Source: Paenibacillus sp. cl123 (GTDB lineage Bacteria; Bacillota; Bacilli; Paenibacillales; NBRC-103111). From it: a stretch of 64,000 nucleotides of DNA. Below the pieces are notes generated by a model, which was given only the letters and a program-made list of their open reading frames with translations, was not told the DNA's origin and ran no database searches. Positions 53,739 through 63,885 of this stretch are shown here, piece after piece. Where the stretch lies: contig NZ_FMYY01000019.1 in assembly GCF_900101595.1 (NCBI RefSeq), forward strand, positions 1 through 64,000, in the 5' to 3' direction. The first letter of the stretch is position 1. Every line of letters begins with the position of its first letter. The translations under genes were made by a program, and so were the position numbers.

Positions 53739-56700
53739 TTACTCTACCCTCAGCGCAATAAAAGTAAGGTCAAAAATATCAATAGTGCCGTCCTTGTTTA
53801 TATCCGCGGCTTTCGCCGCTGCCCACTCGGAGCTCGCCTCCGTCAGCCACATGCGGAGTGCTACAAAACCTAAATCGCCGACCGTAATGCCCGTGTTTTG
53901 CGGATCGGCCACATTCCCGGTTGCGGGTACTATCCGTCCGCTTTCGAATACGCCGACCGCCGCTTGCAGGTCGGAGGCAGCCTGGTTAATCGCTGCCTGA
54001 GTTGCCGACGTTTGGTTAGCCACCGCTTGAGCTCCTGTAATCGCCGACGTCAACGCCGTTTTCAGCGAGGTCAGTGTGCCGGGCACAAACTGGCCGTTCG
54101 ACGTGCCTTCGACGGCGGTATCCCGGAGGGATACCGCACCCGCAATAGCTTCAAGAAGCTCGGCCTTGGTCACTTGGTTCACGACCTGGATGGTCCGTGA
54201 GACTAAGCCTAACGACGACTCCGCACCTTGACCATCGGATTGTACCGCTTGCGTAACGGCAATCACTCCGCTTCCGCCGGCCGCTTCGGCTTTGGCTCTA
54301 AGCTGCAGCCGCAGAGCCGGGGAATCCCCGTTCATGACGCCCGTTGTCCCTGCATTAGCGACCAGGAAACGAAGCGTTCCGTTTACGTCATCATGCTGGG
54401 TGCGCGCGATAGACGTTCCCGTACGATCGCTCTCCGCGCCTACATATTCAAACACGGCTTTATCATAGCTCAGCTTGATATCCAGGGCAGATATATTCAC
54501 CGCTTGCGCGATGCCAAGCTGAAGCGTAAATACTTCACCGGGACGCACGGTCTGCGGATCGGACAGCGTCACGGATGAGCCTGCGACGGCCTGAATCGCA
54601 AATTTTACAGTCGATGTCGTCTTGTTCCCCGCCAGATCCGTTGCCACAGCCTCCAGGATGTGGTTGCCCAACGCCGAGATAGCTCCTCCGGCTGTCCAAG
54701 GCGCTCCGTTCAGCTTATACGTCACACTTGCGATGCCGCTCAATTCATCAGTTGCCGCTGCCGTTGGGGTTACAGGGCTGCTGTATACGCCACCTTCGGC
54801 GATTCCGCTCCACACAACGGTCGGCTGGATCGTATCTACTCCAACAACGGCCTGCTTCGCAGCCTCGACATGCCCCGCGTTATCCTCGGAGCGGTATTCG
54901 AGCGTGTAGATGCCGCTGCCGCTTAAGGAAACGGAATCTGCAAACGTCGTCCAAGCGCCGCCATTCAAGCGGTATTCCGTTTTCTTAACGCCGGAAAGCT
55001 TGTCGTTCGCCTCGAATTTTACCGTTACCGCATGATTATTAAATGTACCCGCTCCCGTATCGCCGTAGATGATCGCTCTCGTAGAAGGCGCAACATCGTC
55101 GATCATCCCGAGCGGAGTTAGCGTATAGCTGCCTGCCGGCGCATGGAAGGCCAGTACGCCGCCTTCATCGCTCACTTCGCCGAATTGATCGGGCTTCCCG
55201 GCCATCGAAATCCGCCATTTGCCTTGCTGCAGATCCGCTACCGTCAACATCATCTCCGGTTGCGAGCCGTAAGCGGACAGAGTCACCGTTTGATTTAATC
55301 GTTTGCCGCTTTTGCTGAACCAGACCGCGCGGTCGTCAATCTGCGCGCCGGTCATGAGGTCCGCATCCAGGCGCCGGGTTGGCAGCGTCACTGTCTGTCC
55401 GCTGTCCATTACCTGCATAACATTGAGGAAATAGTCCGTTTCCGCCTTAATGGTCGGTTTAACCTCGACCCGGTACGCCCCTTGCTCAATCGTATACTGT
55501 CCTGGCGGCAGATTCGGCGGCTCGAGGGGCCACTGATCATAGCTCGTGTCAAATACCTGAAAGTTGTAATCGTGATCACCAACAATGTCAACCGAAGCAT
55601 TCAAAGGCAGCAGCGTTTCATTGACCAGCTTGCCTGAATAGTCGCTATTGTTCCTTGTTATGGTTGCAGCCGAACCATTCACTTCGGGCTTCTCCATGCT
55701 GTGAAGCAGCCAATATTTCTCGAAGCTGCTGTCCTTCGATACGACTTTATCGAAGACAACCATAGCAGCCGGATGCGTGCTGTCTTTCAAATTGAAAAAC
55801 ATCATCGAGCGTTCGAATTGCTTCACTTTATCCGAGTACGCCTGCGTCAGATCCCCCTTGATGTAGCTGTACTCAGGCGCGTACGGATCGGTTCCGTATT
55901 CGTGTCCTGTTACTTTGGCTCTGCTGTAATCTTTCCCCACCAGCTGTTCCAGGGAATGAGCCTCGGCATAGGTGGAGTTTGCCCAACGCTGCCCGCCGTC
56001 ATTATCCAGTTGCCACCCCCTGTACCGGAAAACTTCGGAAGGATCGTACACCAGCATGGAATTGTGAGCAATGGTTCTTTTAAAATAATTACGGTCATGA
56101 TCGCTCCCATAATCTTGAGTCGTTGTCTGGCCTGGCGCTAAAACACCTGAATACATACCGCTGTCCACCGCAAGCGAGCCTTGGTAGTACAACTGGAAGC
56201 TGCCCATATCCAAATGCTGATGATTCCCGAACCAATATCCGCCGATTTTCATCTCTGCGACGACGGATGGAGAATTTTTGTTAATGCCGACCGGGTCATC
56301 CCAGCCGGTACGCGCCACCATCGAACCCATCGGCGATCCGAAATATTGGGTAAGCGGCAGATCATCGACTGGGCGGCTCACCATATTGGACGGTACAAGC
56401 AGCATCTCCATGACTGCATCTACCGACCCCGGCACGTATTCCTTGAGGAACATATCCCGCACATAAGGATTTTCGTATTGAGAGGCTGCCAGCATTGATA
56501 CCGTCTCATATTTCCAAGTTACATTCGGGATCGTATAGACGTCCTGATAGGAATCCCCGTCACGCAGCAATTGGCCATCCGGCCTGCGGGTATAAATAGC
56601 CCGCATCAAGACGTCCCCTTGCTTTTCGGTAAAGAGGTCTTCATGCCCCATACGGCGCGTAATGATCTGCGACCATAGCTCCGGCTCATATCGCCCTTGC

Positions 56701-59700
56701 ATGCCGTAAGAGTCGCCTTGATGATGCATGCCCGATTCATACCAGAAATTGCGCACAGGTACATATTTATTGAAGACAGCCCCCGCGGCCTTTTCGTAAA
56801 TTTCGGTATCACGTTCGTACACCGCAACACCGGCCGCAAACAGATCTTTCATCACCATACTTTCGCTGGGATGGCCTTCCACGGCATTCGTCACTAAATT
56901 GTCATATCCGATTTCCGAATAATTCGCAAGCGCCTTCATCTTAATGACAACTGCATCCCGTTCTGTGTCAAACATCAGAGGGTAACACCAATCGTATACA
57001 ATGGCGGCCATATTGATCGTATCGCCGATTTGATGGTATTGGTTAGGGTTTGAGAAATCAACCGAATTCAGAAAGTTTTTCATCATAAGAACAGCTTGAT
57101 TTCCTTGATCCACGTCATTCAGTAATACATATCTCAAAGCTGCAGCCTCAATGGACTCACGGACAGCCTTGCTGAAATTCGTTTTATTAGCCCCACGTGG
57201 CGGCAGTTGACCCGGATTAGAAGGCCCCATCCCCATATCGATGCGCGACCATTGCTCTCCGTCTGCCGATACATCGATGTCAAAGAACGCAGTACGTTGA
57301 TTTCCTTTAAACCAAGCCAAGGCGATAGCGTGAATGTCTTGTAGTGAACCCAGATCATACGCTATCCATTGAACGGAACCCTCCGCTGTCCAATACGTTG
57401 TCAGATTGCCGTCGATCGATTTCCACCCGTCATTGGCACTGCTAGGAGCTGTGCTCCACTTTACATCTTGTATGGGCAGGCTCGTGAATTGTCCAGCCTG
57501 TGGCTGACCGTATATCTTGGTTTCCAATATGGAGTTCCAAATGCCTTGGGTGTTGCCCTTGGCTAGGATCCGCACATATCGGGCCTGCTGCACACTCGGA
57601 AGCGTATAGGTTTCAAGCGCCTCGGTCGTGCCACTGCTCTTCGCCGTATAAGAGCCTGCTTCACTCTTCAAAAGCACCTGCTCCCAGACCTTCTTGAGTA
57701 AAGGATCCTTCATTTTCTCTTTGATCGGTCCGATATCCGACCGTCTCAAGTACAATCTAGGATGCTCGGCCGGCGGCTTGGGCATTGCTTCCACCGTTAC
57801 CAATTCTTTTACCGGCATGGCGATCACTTCATCCGTCATGTCCGACTTCCACACGGCAACCGGAGAAGTCGTCGAATAGTAGCCGTTCAGCTCCGCCTTT
57901 AGCCGGTATCGGCCGTCAAACATGTTTGGACTGATCGTAAAGGACCCATCCGCTGATGTCGTTCCCGTACCCAGCACGGACGTGAAGTTAATATCCGCAT
58001 CGCCGTACAATTTCACTACCGCGCCCGCAATCGGAGCCTTGGAACTTGCCTCAAACACTTTACCGCCGATCGTATACTGCTTAGCCTCAGGATCTTCAGA
58101 CATCGTCAGATCGGCGTTTCCAACTCCGGACGATGTGACCGTAAGCGGCTTCGTCGCCGTGATGTATCCTGCTTTTACCACCCTTATCACATAACTGCCG
58201 CTCGTAATATCGTTCAGCGTGTAGCCGCCCTCCATTCCAGTAACAGCGCTGGCGATTGGGTTAAGAAAGGCTGCATCGCTTGCTTCGTACAATTTCACAT
58301 CCGCATCGGAAATCGGGGACCCGGTACCGCTCTCGGTCACACTGCCGCTTACTGGGTACACCACATATCCGGGATCCGCCACCAACGTCAAATCCGTATT
58401 TCCTGGTCCGGACGTTGAAACCGTAACCGGTTTGGTCAGCGCTAGATATCCCGCTTTTGTTGCCCTAAGCACGTAATTTCCAATTTCAATCGAGGGATCA
58501 AACAGGTATTCGCCTTCCGTTCCCGTTATGGCGCTGGCAATCGGGTTCGCGAATCCGGTATCGGCTGCCTCGTACAATTTCACGTTCGCGCCTGTGATAA
58601 AGGCCCCTTGGTCATCTTTTACAACTCCGCCGAGCTTGCGGATCATCTTTACATAATCGATATATAACGTTCCCGAATTATCCGCCGTCTCGAGCGTGAT
58701 ATTATTCAAGCTGACGATGGAATCCGTCTGGAACTCACGATCTTCAATAACTACCGTATTCGCCATCCCTTCGACGACTTTAGCCGGAGCTTTGACATAG
58801 GAACCCGGCTGAATAACATCGCTCGTCATGTAGATGTCGAATTTTTTTGTGTTCAAATTTATAACGAACCTGATCATATACCAATGTGCAGTGCTCGTTC
58901 CGTTCCCGTTCGGGATATCATTGAAGCCTGCTTTGCTGGCCACTTTGGCAAGCCCATCCCTCAATATTCGGAACTGCGCCGCCGGCTGAGCCTGACCTGC
59001 CGCGGTTTTTCCCATGACCTTCAGGTTAACCGCCAGCCGCTGGTTCGCCTGCGTAGAGTCGGGAGCATAAAGAAACTTCGTCTCGAATTCAACAGTGCCG
59101 CTTGTAACCGCTTGAATAGGACGAATAGCTGCAACACCCGAATTAGACACTTGCTGGTCATGAAGCGTTAAACTGCGGTTTCCACCTCCTGGCGTATCCG
59201 ATACCGTCACAGTCCCTGCTCCATAAGCCGCGTAAGCATCCGGCGTTGATCCAAGAGACTCGCTGTCAAACGTATCTTGAAACGGCAGAACCGCGGTAGC
59301 GCTTTCAAAAGCTCTAATATCGTCATAATAACTCGTTCCCGTATTGGAGTTGCCCGTGCTGATATAAATACTCCACTTCACTGCATTCGCAGGCGCCTCC
59401 GCCGCTATATTAAAACCTGTCCATGCGCCAAGGGAAGCCATATAAGCAGAAGAAGGAGTACCGATCACTGCGTTAGAGCTGTCATAGAATCGAAGACTAA
59501 CTGCCGTCGCTCCGGATTGCAGATAGACCTGACCCGTCACCGTATAATGATTTCCCGGTAATGCGTTAAACTTCGCACTTTCCACGGCTACCGTTGTACT
59601 GCCGCTTGCATCCACAATCTTCAGACTGCTTGCTCCAGAAGCCTTTTGTTCATCTGTCACCGAAACCCCGCCCGAGCCGGCGGTCTGCGTCCAGCCGGTT

Positions 59701-59819
59701 AAGCCGTCTTCAAACCCTCCGTTAAGCTCCAGCGCTGCAGCCGATACCGGTCCCCAAAATGCAGGGATATAACCCAGACACAGCAGCAGAACTAACCACA
59801 TACTTACTAGCCTTTTCAT
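53739..59819 (-). CDS. Giant secreted heparinase II/III-like polysaccharide lyase with cohesin and dockerin
   Basis: 2026 residues. Approximate order: signal peptide 1-31; CBM4/9-like domain to 176 ([11 protein letters not shown]); LamG-like sandwich to 393; three carboxypeptidase-regulatory-like repeats 390-663 (each with ANVKLYEA / [14 protein letters not shown] units); heparinase-type helical toroid from ~678 ([19 protein letters not shown]), interrupted by an F5/8 type C-like insert 726-863; heparinase II/III beta domain around 1191-1223 ([14 protein letters not shown]); OmpL47-like repeats 1576-1743; cohesin 1748-1881; FIVAR-like helices; dockerin 1963-2026 ([12 protein letters not shown] calcium loop). 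It should cleave an acidic polysaccharide by beta-elimination; substrate unknown. Start 59819 follows AAGGTG and begins a good signal peptide. Confidence 0.86.
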   Translation of the reverse strand: MKRLVSMWLVLLLCLGYIPAFWGPVSAAALELNGGFEDGLTGWTQTAGSGGVSVTDEQKASGASSLKIVDASGSTTVAVESAKFNALPGNHYTVTGQVYLQSGATAVSLRFYDSSNAVIGTPSSAYMASLGAWTGFNIAAEAPANAVKWSIYISTGNSNTGTSYYDDIRAFESATAVLPFQDTFDSESLGSTPDAYAAYGAGTVTVSDTPGGGNRSLTLHDQQVSNSGVAAIRPIQAVTSGTVEFETKFLYAPDSTQANQRLAVNLKVMGKTAAGQAQPAAQFRILRDGLAKVASKAGFNDIPNGNGTSTAHWYMIRFVINLNTKKFDIYMTSDVIQPGSYVKAPAKVVEGMANTVVIEDREFQTDSIVSLNNITLETADNSGTLYIDYVKMIRKLGGVVKDDQGAFITGANVKLYEAADTGFANPIASAITGTEGEYLFDPSIEIGNYVLRATKAGYLALTKPVTVSTSGPGNTDLTLVADPGYVVYPVSGSVTESGTGSPISDADVKLYEASDAAFLNPIASAVTGMEGGYTLNDITSGSYVIRVVKAGYITATKPLTVTSSGVGNADLTMSEDPEAKQYTIGGKVFEASSKAPIAGAVVKLYGDADINFTSVLGTGTTSADGSFTISPNMFDGRYRLKAELNGYYSTTSPVAVWKSDMTDEVIAMPVKELVTVEAMPKPPAEHPRLYLRRSDIGPIKEKMKDPLLKKVWEQVLLKSEAGSYTAKSSGTTEALETYTLPSVQQARYVRILAKGNTQGIWNSILETKIYGQPQAGQFTSLPIQDVKWSTAPSSANDGWKSIDGNLTTYWTAEGSVQWIAYDLGSLQDIHAIALAWFKGNQRTAFFDIDVSADGEQWSRIDMGMGPSNPGQLPPRGANKTNFSKAVRESIEAAALRYVLLNDVDQGNQAVLMMKNFLNSVDFSNPNQYHQIGDTINMAAIVYDWCYPLMFDTERDAVVIKMKALANYSEIGYDNLVTNAVEGHPSESMVMKDLFAAGVAVYERDTEIYEKAAGAVFNKYVPVRNFWYESGMHHQGDSYGMQGRYEPELWSQIITRRMGHEDLFTEKQGDVLMRAIYTRRPDGQLLRDGDSYQDVYTIPNVTWKYETVSMLAASQYENPYVRDMFLKEYVPGSVDAVMEMLLVPSNMVSRPVDDLPLTQYFGSPMGSMVARTGWDDPVGINKNSPSVVAEMKIGGYWFGNHQHLDMGSFQLYYQGSLAVDSGMYSGVLAPGQTTTQDYGSDHDRNYFKRTIAHNSMLVYDPSEVFRYRGWQLDNDGGQRWANSTYAEAHSLEQLVGKDYSRAKVTGHEYGTDPYAPEYSYIKGDLTQAYSDKVKQFERSMMFFNLKDSTHPAAMVVFDKVVSKDSSFEKYWLLHSMEKPEVNGSAATITRNNSDYSGKLVNETLLPLNASVDIVGDHDYNFQVFDTSYDQWPLEPPNLPPGQYTIEQGAYRVEVKPTIKAETDYFLNVMQVMDSGQTVTLPTRRLDADLMTGAQIDDRAVWFSKSGKRLNQTVTLSAYGSQPEMMLTVADLQQGKWRISMAGKPDQFGEVSDEGGVLAFHAPAGSYTLTPLGMIDDVAPSTRAIIYGDTGAGTFNNHAVTVKFEANDKLSGVKKTEYRLNGGAWTTFADSVSLSGSGIYTLEYRSEDNAGHVEAAKQAVVGVDTIQPTVVWSGIAEGGVYSSPVTPTAAATDELSGIASVTYKLNGAPWTAGGAISALGNHILEAVATDLAGNKTTSTVKFAIQAVAGSSVTLSDPQTVRPGEVFTLQLGIAQAVNISALDIKLSYDKAVFEYVGAESDRTGTSIARTQHDDVNGTLRFLVANAGTTGVMNGDSPALRLQLRAKAEAAGGSGVIAVTQAVQSDGQGAESSLGLVSRTIQVVNQVTKAELLEAIAGAVSLRDTAVEGTSNGQFVPGTLTSLKTALTSAITGAQAVANQTSATQAAINQAASDLQAAVGVFESGRIVPATGNVADPQNTGITVGDLGFVALRMWLTEASSEWAAAKAADINKDGTIDIFDLTFIALRVE

Positions 59820-59911
59820 CCATTCACACCTTCCTAAAATGATTTTATGGATAAAGCGGTACAACCGGATGAAAGAATTTTTCGAACGTGGTCTTGGAAG
59901 TCATATCCGGC

Positions 59912-59925
59912 AGAAACCGCTTACA
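59912..59925 (-). promoter_or_regulatory. Candidate cre site at the lyase promoter
   Basis: TGTAAGCGGTTTCT on the minus strand matches the cre consensus at 13 of 14 positions, about 30-40 nt after the predicted transcription start. Confidence 0.6.
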
Positions 59926-59959
59926 CCAATACTCGCTATTGCTCCGTCCACTTGTGCTC

Positions 59960-60026
59960 ATTATAGAGTTACACCCAATCCGAAACTAGCAGACGGTTTC
60001 AAGAAATGGTGGTCCAAATAAAGAAA
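59960..60026 (-). promoter_or_regulatory. Promoter with 46-bp shared upstream element, copy 2
   Basis: TATAAT (59960-59965), a 15-bp gap, then the 46-bp element 59981-60026. The layout is the same as at 53056-53123. Confidence 0.65.
59981..60026. repeat. 46-bp direct repeat, copy 2
   Basis: Exact copy of 53078-53123. The right end runs into the A-tract of the neighbouring gene's terminator. Confidence 0.9.
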
Positions 60027-60058
60027 AAAGAAAAAAGCCCCACCCGGAGATGGAGCTT
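60021..60058 (-). terminator. Terminator of the dehydrogenase gene
   Basis: AAGCTCCA / TGGGGCTT stem (one mismatch) on the minus strand followed by TTTTTTCTTTTTT. Confidence 0.75.
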
Positions 60059-60067
60059 GCCGCCGTA

Positions 60068-61066
60068 TTACGATAGAGTCTTCCAATCAAACATCACACC
60101 CATAGCCGAGCTGCGGTTCTGCATCAAGGCTTCATAGACCTGTGCGGCGTCCAACGGAGAATGCCGGTGGCTGATTAAGGAACCTACATCCATGCGCCCT
60201 TGAATGACGTAAGTGAAAAACAACTCGGACATAGCCGGGTGATCCCATTCCTTGTAGCTCATCAGCGAATGAATGCCCTGTATAGCAACGGAACCGGACA
60301 CGACATTAGGTCCCAGCACCTGCTTGGAAGGCGTCGACGTATCGCCCAATAAAATAACGCGTCCTAACGGCCTCACCAGCTGCGTAGCCTGAGCCAGCAC
60401 GGCCGGATGACCCGTGATATCGAAGACGACGTCCAGCATTTTGCCGCCGGTCCTTTCCTTGATCACGTCCATCGCCGTAACCGCGTCCATCGCCAACCGG
60501 ATCATGCCCGGCTTCTCCGGAACCAGCTCCAGCCGGCCGGCGGAAGGATCGATCGCGAAAATTTCTTTGGCCCCGGAGAGCGATACATATCGCGCTACAA
60601 GCTGCCCGAGCTGTCCGAGCCCGATAATTCCGACTGACTCGCCGAGGCTCAATTCTGCTCTTCTCACGCCCAACTGCGTCGTCTTGGCCAAACTAAGCCA
60701 CGTTCCTTGCTCGGCGCTGATCTCTGCCGGAAGCACATACGCATGCTTCGCGTCGACTTTAAAAAATTGGGTATGCGGATGTGCTGCAAAGACCCGGTCC
60801 CCTTTTCGGATACCCTTGACACGCGCTCCGACCTCCAGCACTTCCGCTGCCATCGAATACCCCGGCTGGAAAGGATACTTCACCCACTCCGCCCAATTGG
60901 TACCGGGATCAAATACACCTCTCAGGCATTGCAGCTCCGTGCCCGTACTAATCAGCGAGCAAATAGCCGCGCATAATATCTCGGTTTCTCCAAGCGCCGG
61001 ATCGAACGTTTCCTTCTGCACCTCTACCTTCTCTTTGTCCGTAAATACGATACGCCATGTGTCCAT
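60068..61066 (-). CDS. Medium-chain dehydrogenase/reductase (zinc-binding ADH-like)
   Basis: 332 residues. GroES-like N-terminal domain (GTELQCLRGVFDPGTNW, PFQPGYSMAAEVLEVG), Rossmann motif VGIIGLGQLGQLVARYV. The structural-zinc cysteine lobe of classical ADHs is absent. This branch often oxidises or reduces sugar-derived alcohols. Start 61066 is an ATG 9 nt after AGGAGG; an upstream GTG (61072) is too close. The AraC regulator gene lies 97 nt upstream. Confidence 0.88.
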   Translation of the reverse strand: MDTWRIVFTDKEKVEVQKETFDPALGETEILCAAICSLISTGTELQCLRGVFDPGTNWAEWVKYPFQPGYSMAAEVLEVGARVKGIRKGDRVFAAHPHTQFFKVDAKHAYVLPAEISAEQGTWLSLAKTTQLGVRRAELSLGESVGIIGLGQLGQLVARYVSLSGAKEIFAIDPSAGRLELVPEKPGMIRLAMDAVTAMDVIKERTGGKMLDVVFDITGHPAVLAQATQLVRPLGRVILLGDTSTPSKQVLGPNVVSGSVAIQGIHSLMSYKEWDHPAMSELFFTYVIQGRMDVGSLISHRHSPLDAAQVYEALMQNRSSAMGVMFDWKTLS

Positions 61067-61163
61067 GTTCACTTACCTCCTGGCAGGGATATGTAACCCT
61101 TGCCCCAAGTGTAACGGTAACCCATGCCGGACAACAGAGCAGAAGTTTGTCGATGTTTAACAC

Positions 61164-62000
61164 TTATACAGGCGGTCTTTTAAACAGCCCTTTGTATTGC
61201 CCGGGTGAGATTCCCGTATATTTTTTGAACTGCCTGGCGAAGGTTTGAACATCGTTAAAGCCGAGGTAACCGCTGATTTCCATAATGTTCATCTCCTGCA
61301 TTTCCAGGAGCGACTTGGCTTTGGCGATCTTGATTTCCCGGTGCAGAAGAATCGGGGGCTTGCCGAACAGCTCCTTGAAATGATTGCTGACATAAGTCGG
61401 GCTCATATGCAAATCCGCGGCCAACTCCTGCAACGAGAAGGTCGCCTCGGGCTGGCTGACAATCTTCAGCAATACCGATAAAAAGCTGCTCGGCGGCTGT
61501 CCCGCACCTATGGCCCCTTCGTTCCCGAACGCATTGTCCAGCAGCACATACAGCAGCTCCAGCGACTTGGCCTTCTGCAGGATAACATTCGGAATATAGC
61601 CGCCCCTTGTTGTGGAAAGCATAAATTCATCGAACACGGCTTCGAATTTTTTGTAGTTTTTTAGCGGATAAATGTAAGGAATGTGGAAAAACGGCAGCAC
61701 ATCGATCACACCATGAATCTTGTATGTAAAATGCCACCAGAGAAACTCCGTCTCTTCATCGGTGTCCATATACTGGTCATGCTCCAGGCCAATCGGGATA
61801 AAAATAACCGTCCCCGGACGAATCGGGTAAATCCGGTCCTGCACTCTAAGCTTGGCTGTCCCCTTGCGCACATAAGTCATCATGTAGTATTCCTGAAAGG
61901 TGCGGTTCCTGTAGTTCATAGCATGCAGCCGGTGAACATCGAATTTCAAAAGCTTCAGCTCCGCCATCCCCAGCAAGGCCGAGACAATCTCTTCGTTCAT
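61164..62000 (-). CDS. AraC-family regulator with cupin sensor
   Basis: 278 residues. The N-terminal cupin-like domain (MMTYVRKGTAKLRVQDRIYPIRPGTVIFIP) probably binds a sugar. The C-terminal HTH pair is LQELAADLHMSPTYVSNHFKELFGK and IMEISGYLGFNDVQTFARQFKKYTG. It is on the same strand as, and upstream of, the dehydrogenase, which it may regulate. The ATG at 62000 is preferred over 62006 because of spacing from AAAAGGTGG. Confidence 0.92.
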   Translation of the reverse strand: MNEEIVSALLGMAELKLLKFDVHRLHAMNYRNRTFQEYYMMTYVRKGTAKLRVQDRIYPIRPGTVIFIPIGLEHDQYMDTDEETEFLWWHFTYKIHGVIDVLPFFHIPYIYPLKNYKKFEAVFDEFMLSTTRGGYIPNVILQKAKSLELLYVLLDNAFGNEGAIGAGQPPSSFLSVLLKIVSQPEATFSLQELAADLHMSPTYVSNHFKELFGKPPILLHREIKIAKAKSLLEMQEMNIMEISGYLGFNDVQTFARQFKKYTGISPGQYKGLFKRPPV

Positions 62001-62171
62001 GGGCATCCACCTTTTGTGGTTTACTTGAATAGCGGTCTTGGTTATGTGAAGCCTTTCTGTAAAGAGTATAGGTGTTCTGACGGCTTCATATCAATGGGGA
62101 AAATAAACCGAACCTTTTTCCGCTAGAGAGACAATATAGAGTGTAAGTGCTTACTCAGGAGGGCCCTCTGA

Positions 62172-62747
62172 ATGAAAAGTGACTATATGTACCAGCTGCT
62201 AGAAAAAATGAAAGATGGTGATCAACAAGCATTTCACACGATATATGATGCCACTTATCAGAACATCTACAAGACAGTCTCCTTTCTGGTGGATCATCAG
62301 CAGGATCGGGAGGATGTCATGAATGAGATCTATATGCAAATGTGGACCTCACTCGCTAACTACGATACGAACCGCCCTTTCCACTTCTGGCTACACGGCT
62401 TGGTAATCCGTCAAGTGCAGAGGTTTCGGGTCAAAAGCTGGCGGAGATTCCGAATTTTCGAACGCATCCGTGCCTTCTCTAGGGAGGAGGCTCATTGGGA
62501 TCAACCTACGGTGTTGAAGGATGAGACAAACCAAATGATATCGCAGGCAATCCAAAAACTGACCGACAAACAGAGGACAGTCATTATCTTCCGCTTTTTT
62601 CACGACTATACCCTGGAGGAAATTGCGACGTTACTCGATATTCCTCTGGGTACAGTCAAGTCCAGATATCATGCGGCTCTTCAGTCGCTTCGAAAAAAAT
62701 CATGGAATCTCCCCTCGGAAAGGATGGAAGAGCTCAATGACTATTGA
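62172..62747 (+). CDS. ECF-type sigma factor
   Basis: 191 residues. Region 2 (FHTIYDATYQNIYKTVSFLVDHQQDREDVMNEIYMQMW) and region 4 (IQKLTDKQRTVIIFRFFHDYTLEEIATLLDIPLGTVKSRYHAAL) are clear and region 3 is absent. AGGAGG lies upstream of the ATG. Its 3' end overlaps the next gene by 11 nt, the usual sigma/anti-sigma arrangement. The region is visibly lower in GC than most of the window. Confidence 0.93.
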   Translation: MKSDYMYQLLEKMKDGDQQAFHTIYDATYQNIYKTVSFLVDHQQDREDVMNEIYMQMWTSLANYDTNRPFHFWLHGLVIRQVQRFRVKSWRRFRIFERIRAFSREEAHWDQPTVLKDETNQMISQAIQKLTDKQRTVIIFRFFHDYTLEEIATLLDIPLGTVKSRYHAALQSLRKKSWNLPSERMEELNDY

Positions 62748-63792
62748 ACGCAAAATCCGTGAACAGCTGCACAAAGAAGCAGAATTTATGGAGTGCCCCC
62801 CGGCTATATCCAAACGAATAGAACAATCCTATTCTCAATATTTGCTACGAAAAAGGAGCGAACTAACCATGAAAAAACGATTAATTGGTGGAATAATTGC
62901 CGCCGCGATTTTGATTCCAACCGCAGCATTTGCTGCCCCCCCTCTGATTGAAATGCTTACTAGAACACCAATGACTGCGGAGCAAGTCAAGGTGGATGAG
63001 GTTGGCAAAGCAGCACTTGAGAAGCTGTATAATGCATTTCCCGAAACAAAATCGTTTGAGATTATCGATGCAAGCAGCGTTCATGGCGTTCAAACAAGCA
63101 TCATCCTGCAGGAAAAAGGAGGAACCGGCAAAAAGCTTACCCTTCATACAAACGGTGTTACGGGTGTGATCGAACACGTGAATCAAGAGAATTGGGAGCC
63201 CAAGGAGAAGCCGCTCACTGCTTTAACCGAACAGCAAATCAAGTCGAAGGCAGATCATCTCATTGCTAAGCTGTATGGCAGCATCGAAGAGTATGAGATT
63301 ACTATGGAGCCAATGGAAAATCCGGATCATAAAACGTTTATGTTGAATTACAGCAAAAAGGGATCAAAAACACCGTTGTACCAGGTATTTGTTCAGGGCA
63401 ATGCAATCAACGTGTCTCTGGTAGGAGGCGAGACTGCACCTTCAAACATTAAAGTAGAAGGCTTCTTCTCTACAAATGATAAGCCTGATTATTCCGCCGA
63501 CGCCTTTTTAAATGATGAAAAGCTGTTTTCTTTGCTGAAAATTAGCCCAACCGAGTTAAAACAAGAATTGGCAACAGGTAAATCTGTTGTGGAGATTGCA
63601 GCGTCTAAAAACGTCTCTAAGCAACAAGTGATTGATGTCATTGCAAAAACACAAATTGATTTGCAAATTCAAGGTGAAAATAAGGGCGATGTTCCTAAAA
63701 ACAATCGTTCAAATGAACAAATGTTAAAAGCTATCGAACCGAAAGTATTACAAGTAATTGAACGCAAAACTGAAACACCCTCGCAGAAATAA
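62737..63792 (+). CDS. Probable membrane anti-sigma factor (DUF3600-like)
   Basis: 351 residues. A cytoplasmic N-terminal segment of ~46 residues (IERKIREQLHKEAEFMECPPAISKRI) precedes one membrane helix (LIGGIIAAAILIPTAAFAA) and a large outer domain. The layout and partner fit the DUF3600/ECF negative-effector proteins of Bacilli, where the short inner part holds the sigma factor and the outer part senses an envelope signal. The ATG at 62737 overlaps the sigma gene; upstream frame extensions lack a site. Confidence 0.82.
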   Translation: MTIERKIREQLHKEAEFMECPPAISKRIEQSYSQYLLRKRSELTMKKRLIGGIIAAAILIPTAAFAAPPLIEMLTRTPMTAEQVKVDEVGKAALEKLYNAFPETKSFEIIDASSVHGVQTSIILQEKGGTGKKLTLHTNGVTGVIEHVNQENWEPKEKPLTALTEQQIKSKADHLIAKLYGSIEEYEITMEPMENPDHKTFMLNYSKKGSKTPLYQVFVQGNAINVSLVGGETAPSNIKVEGFFSTNDKPDYSADAFLNDEKLFSLLKISPTELKQELATGKSVVEIAASKNVSKQQVIDVIAKTQIDLQIQGENKGDVPKNNRSNEQMLKAIEPKVLQVIERKTETPSQK

Positions 63793-63812
63793 CGGGTCCA
63801 GATGCATGAAGC

Positions 63813-63853
63813 ACCGAACAGGAGGGGGGCGGCTAGCCCCCCTCCTGTTCGGT
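63813..63853. terminator. Perfect 17-bp hairpin between convergent genes
   Basis: ACCGAACAGGAGGGGGG (63813-63829) and its exact reverse complement (63837-63853) around a 7-base loop. No clear T-tract on either side, but the location after the anti-sigma stop suggests bidirectional termination. Confidence 0.55.
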
Positions 63854-63885
63854 ACTCCTCCCTCGGGACGATACTCCTATTTGGC

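Noticed and set aside
59839..60021. Small plus-strand ORF ending KLADGFKKWWSK, echoed at 53073-53115
   Set aside because: The shared peptide comes only from the 46-bp repeat. There is no RBS, and the frames upstream of the repeat are unrelated.
53078..60026. 46-bp direct repeats as attachment sites or IS ends of a mobile element
   Set aside because: No integrase, transposase or inverted ends lie between them, and both copies sit at matching distances from a promoter, so a shared regulatory element explains them better. Mobility is not fully excluded.
62107..62142. Autoregulated ECF-type promoter upstream of the sigma gene
   Set aside because: A GAACC block is present but no matching -10 at the expected 16-17 bp spacing, so it was not called.
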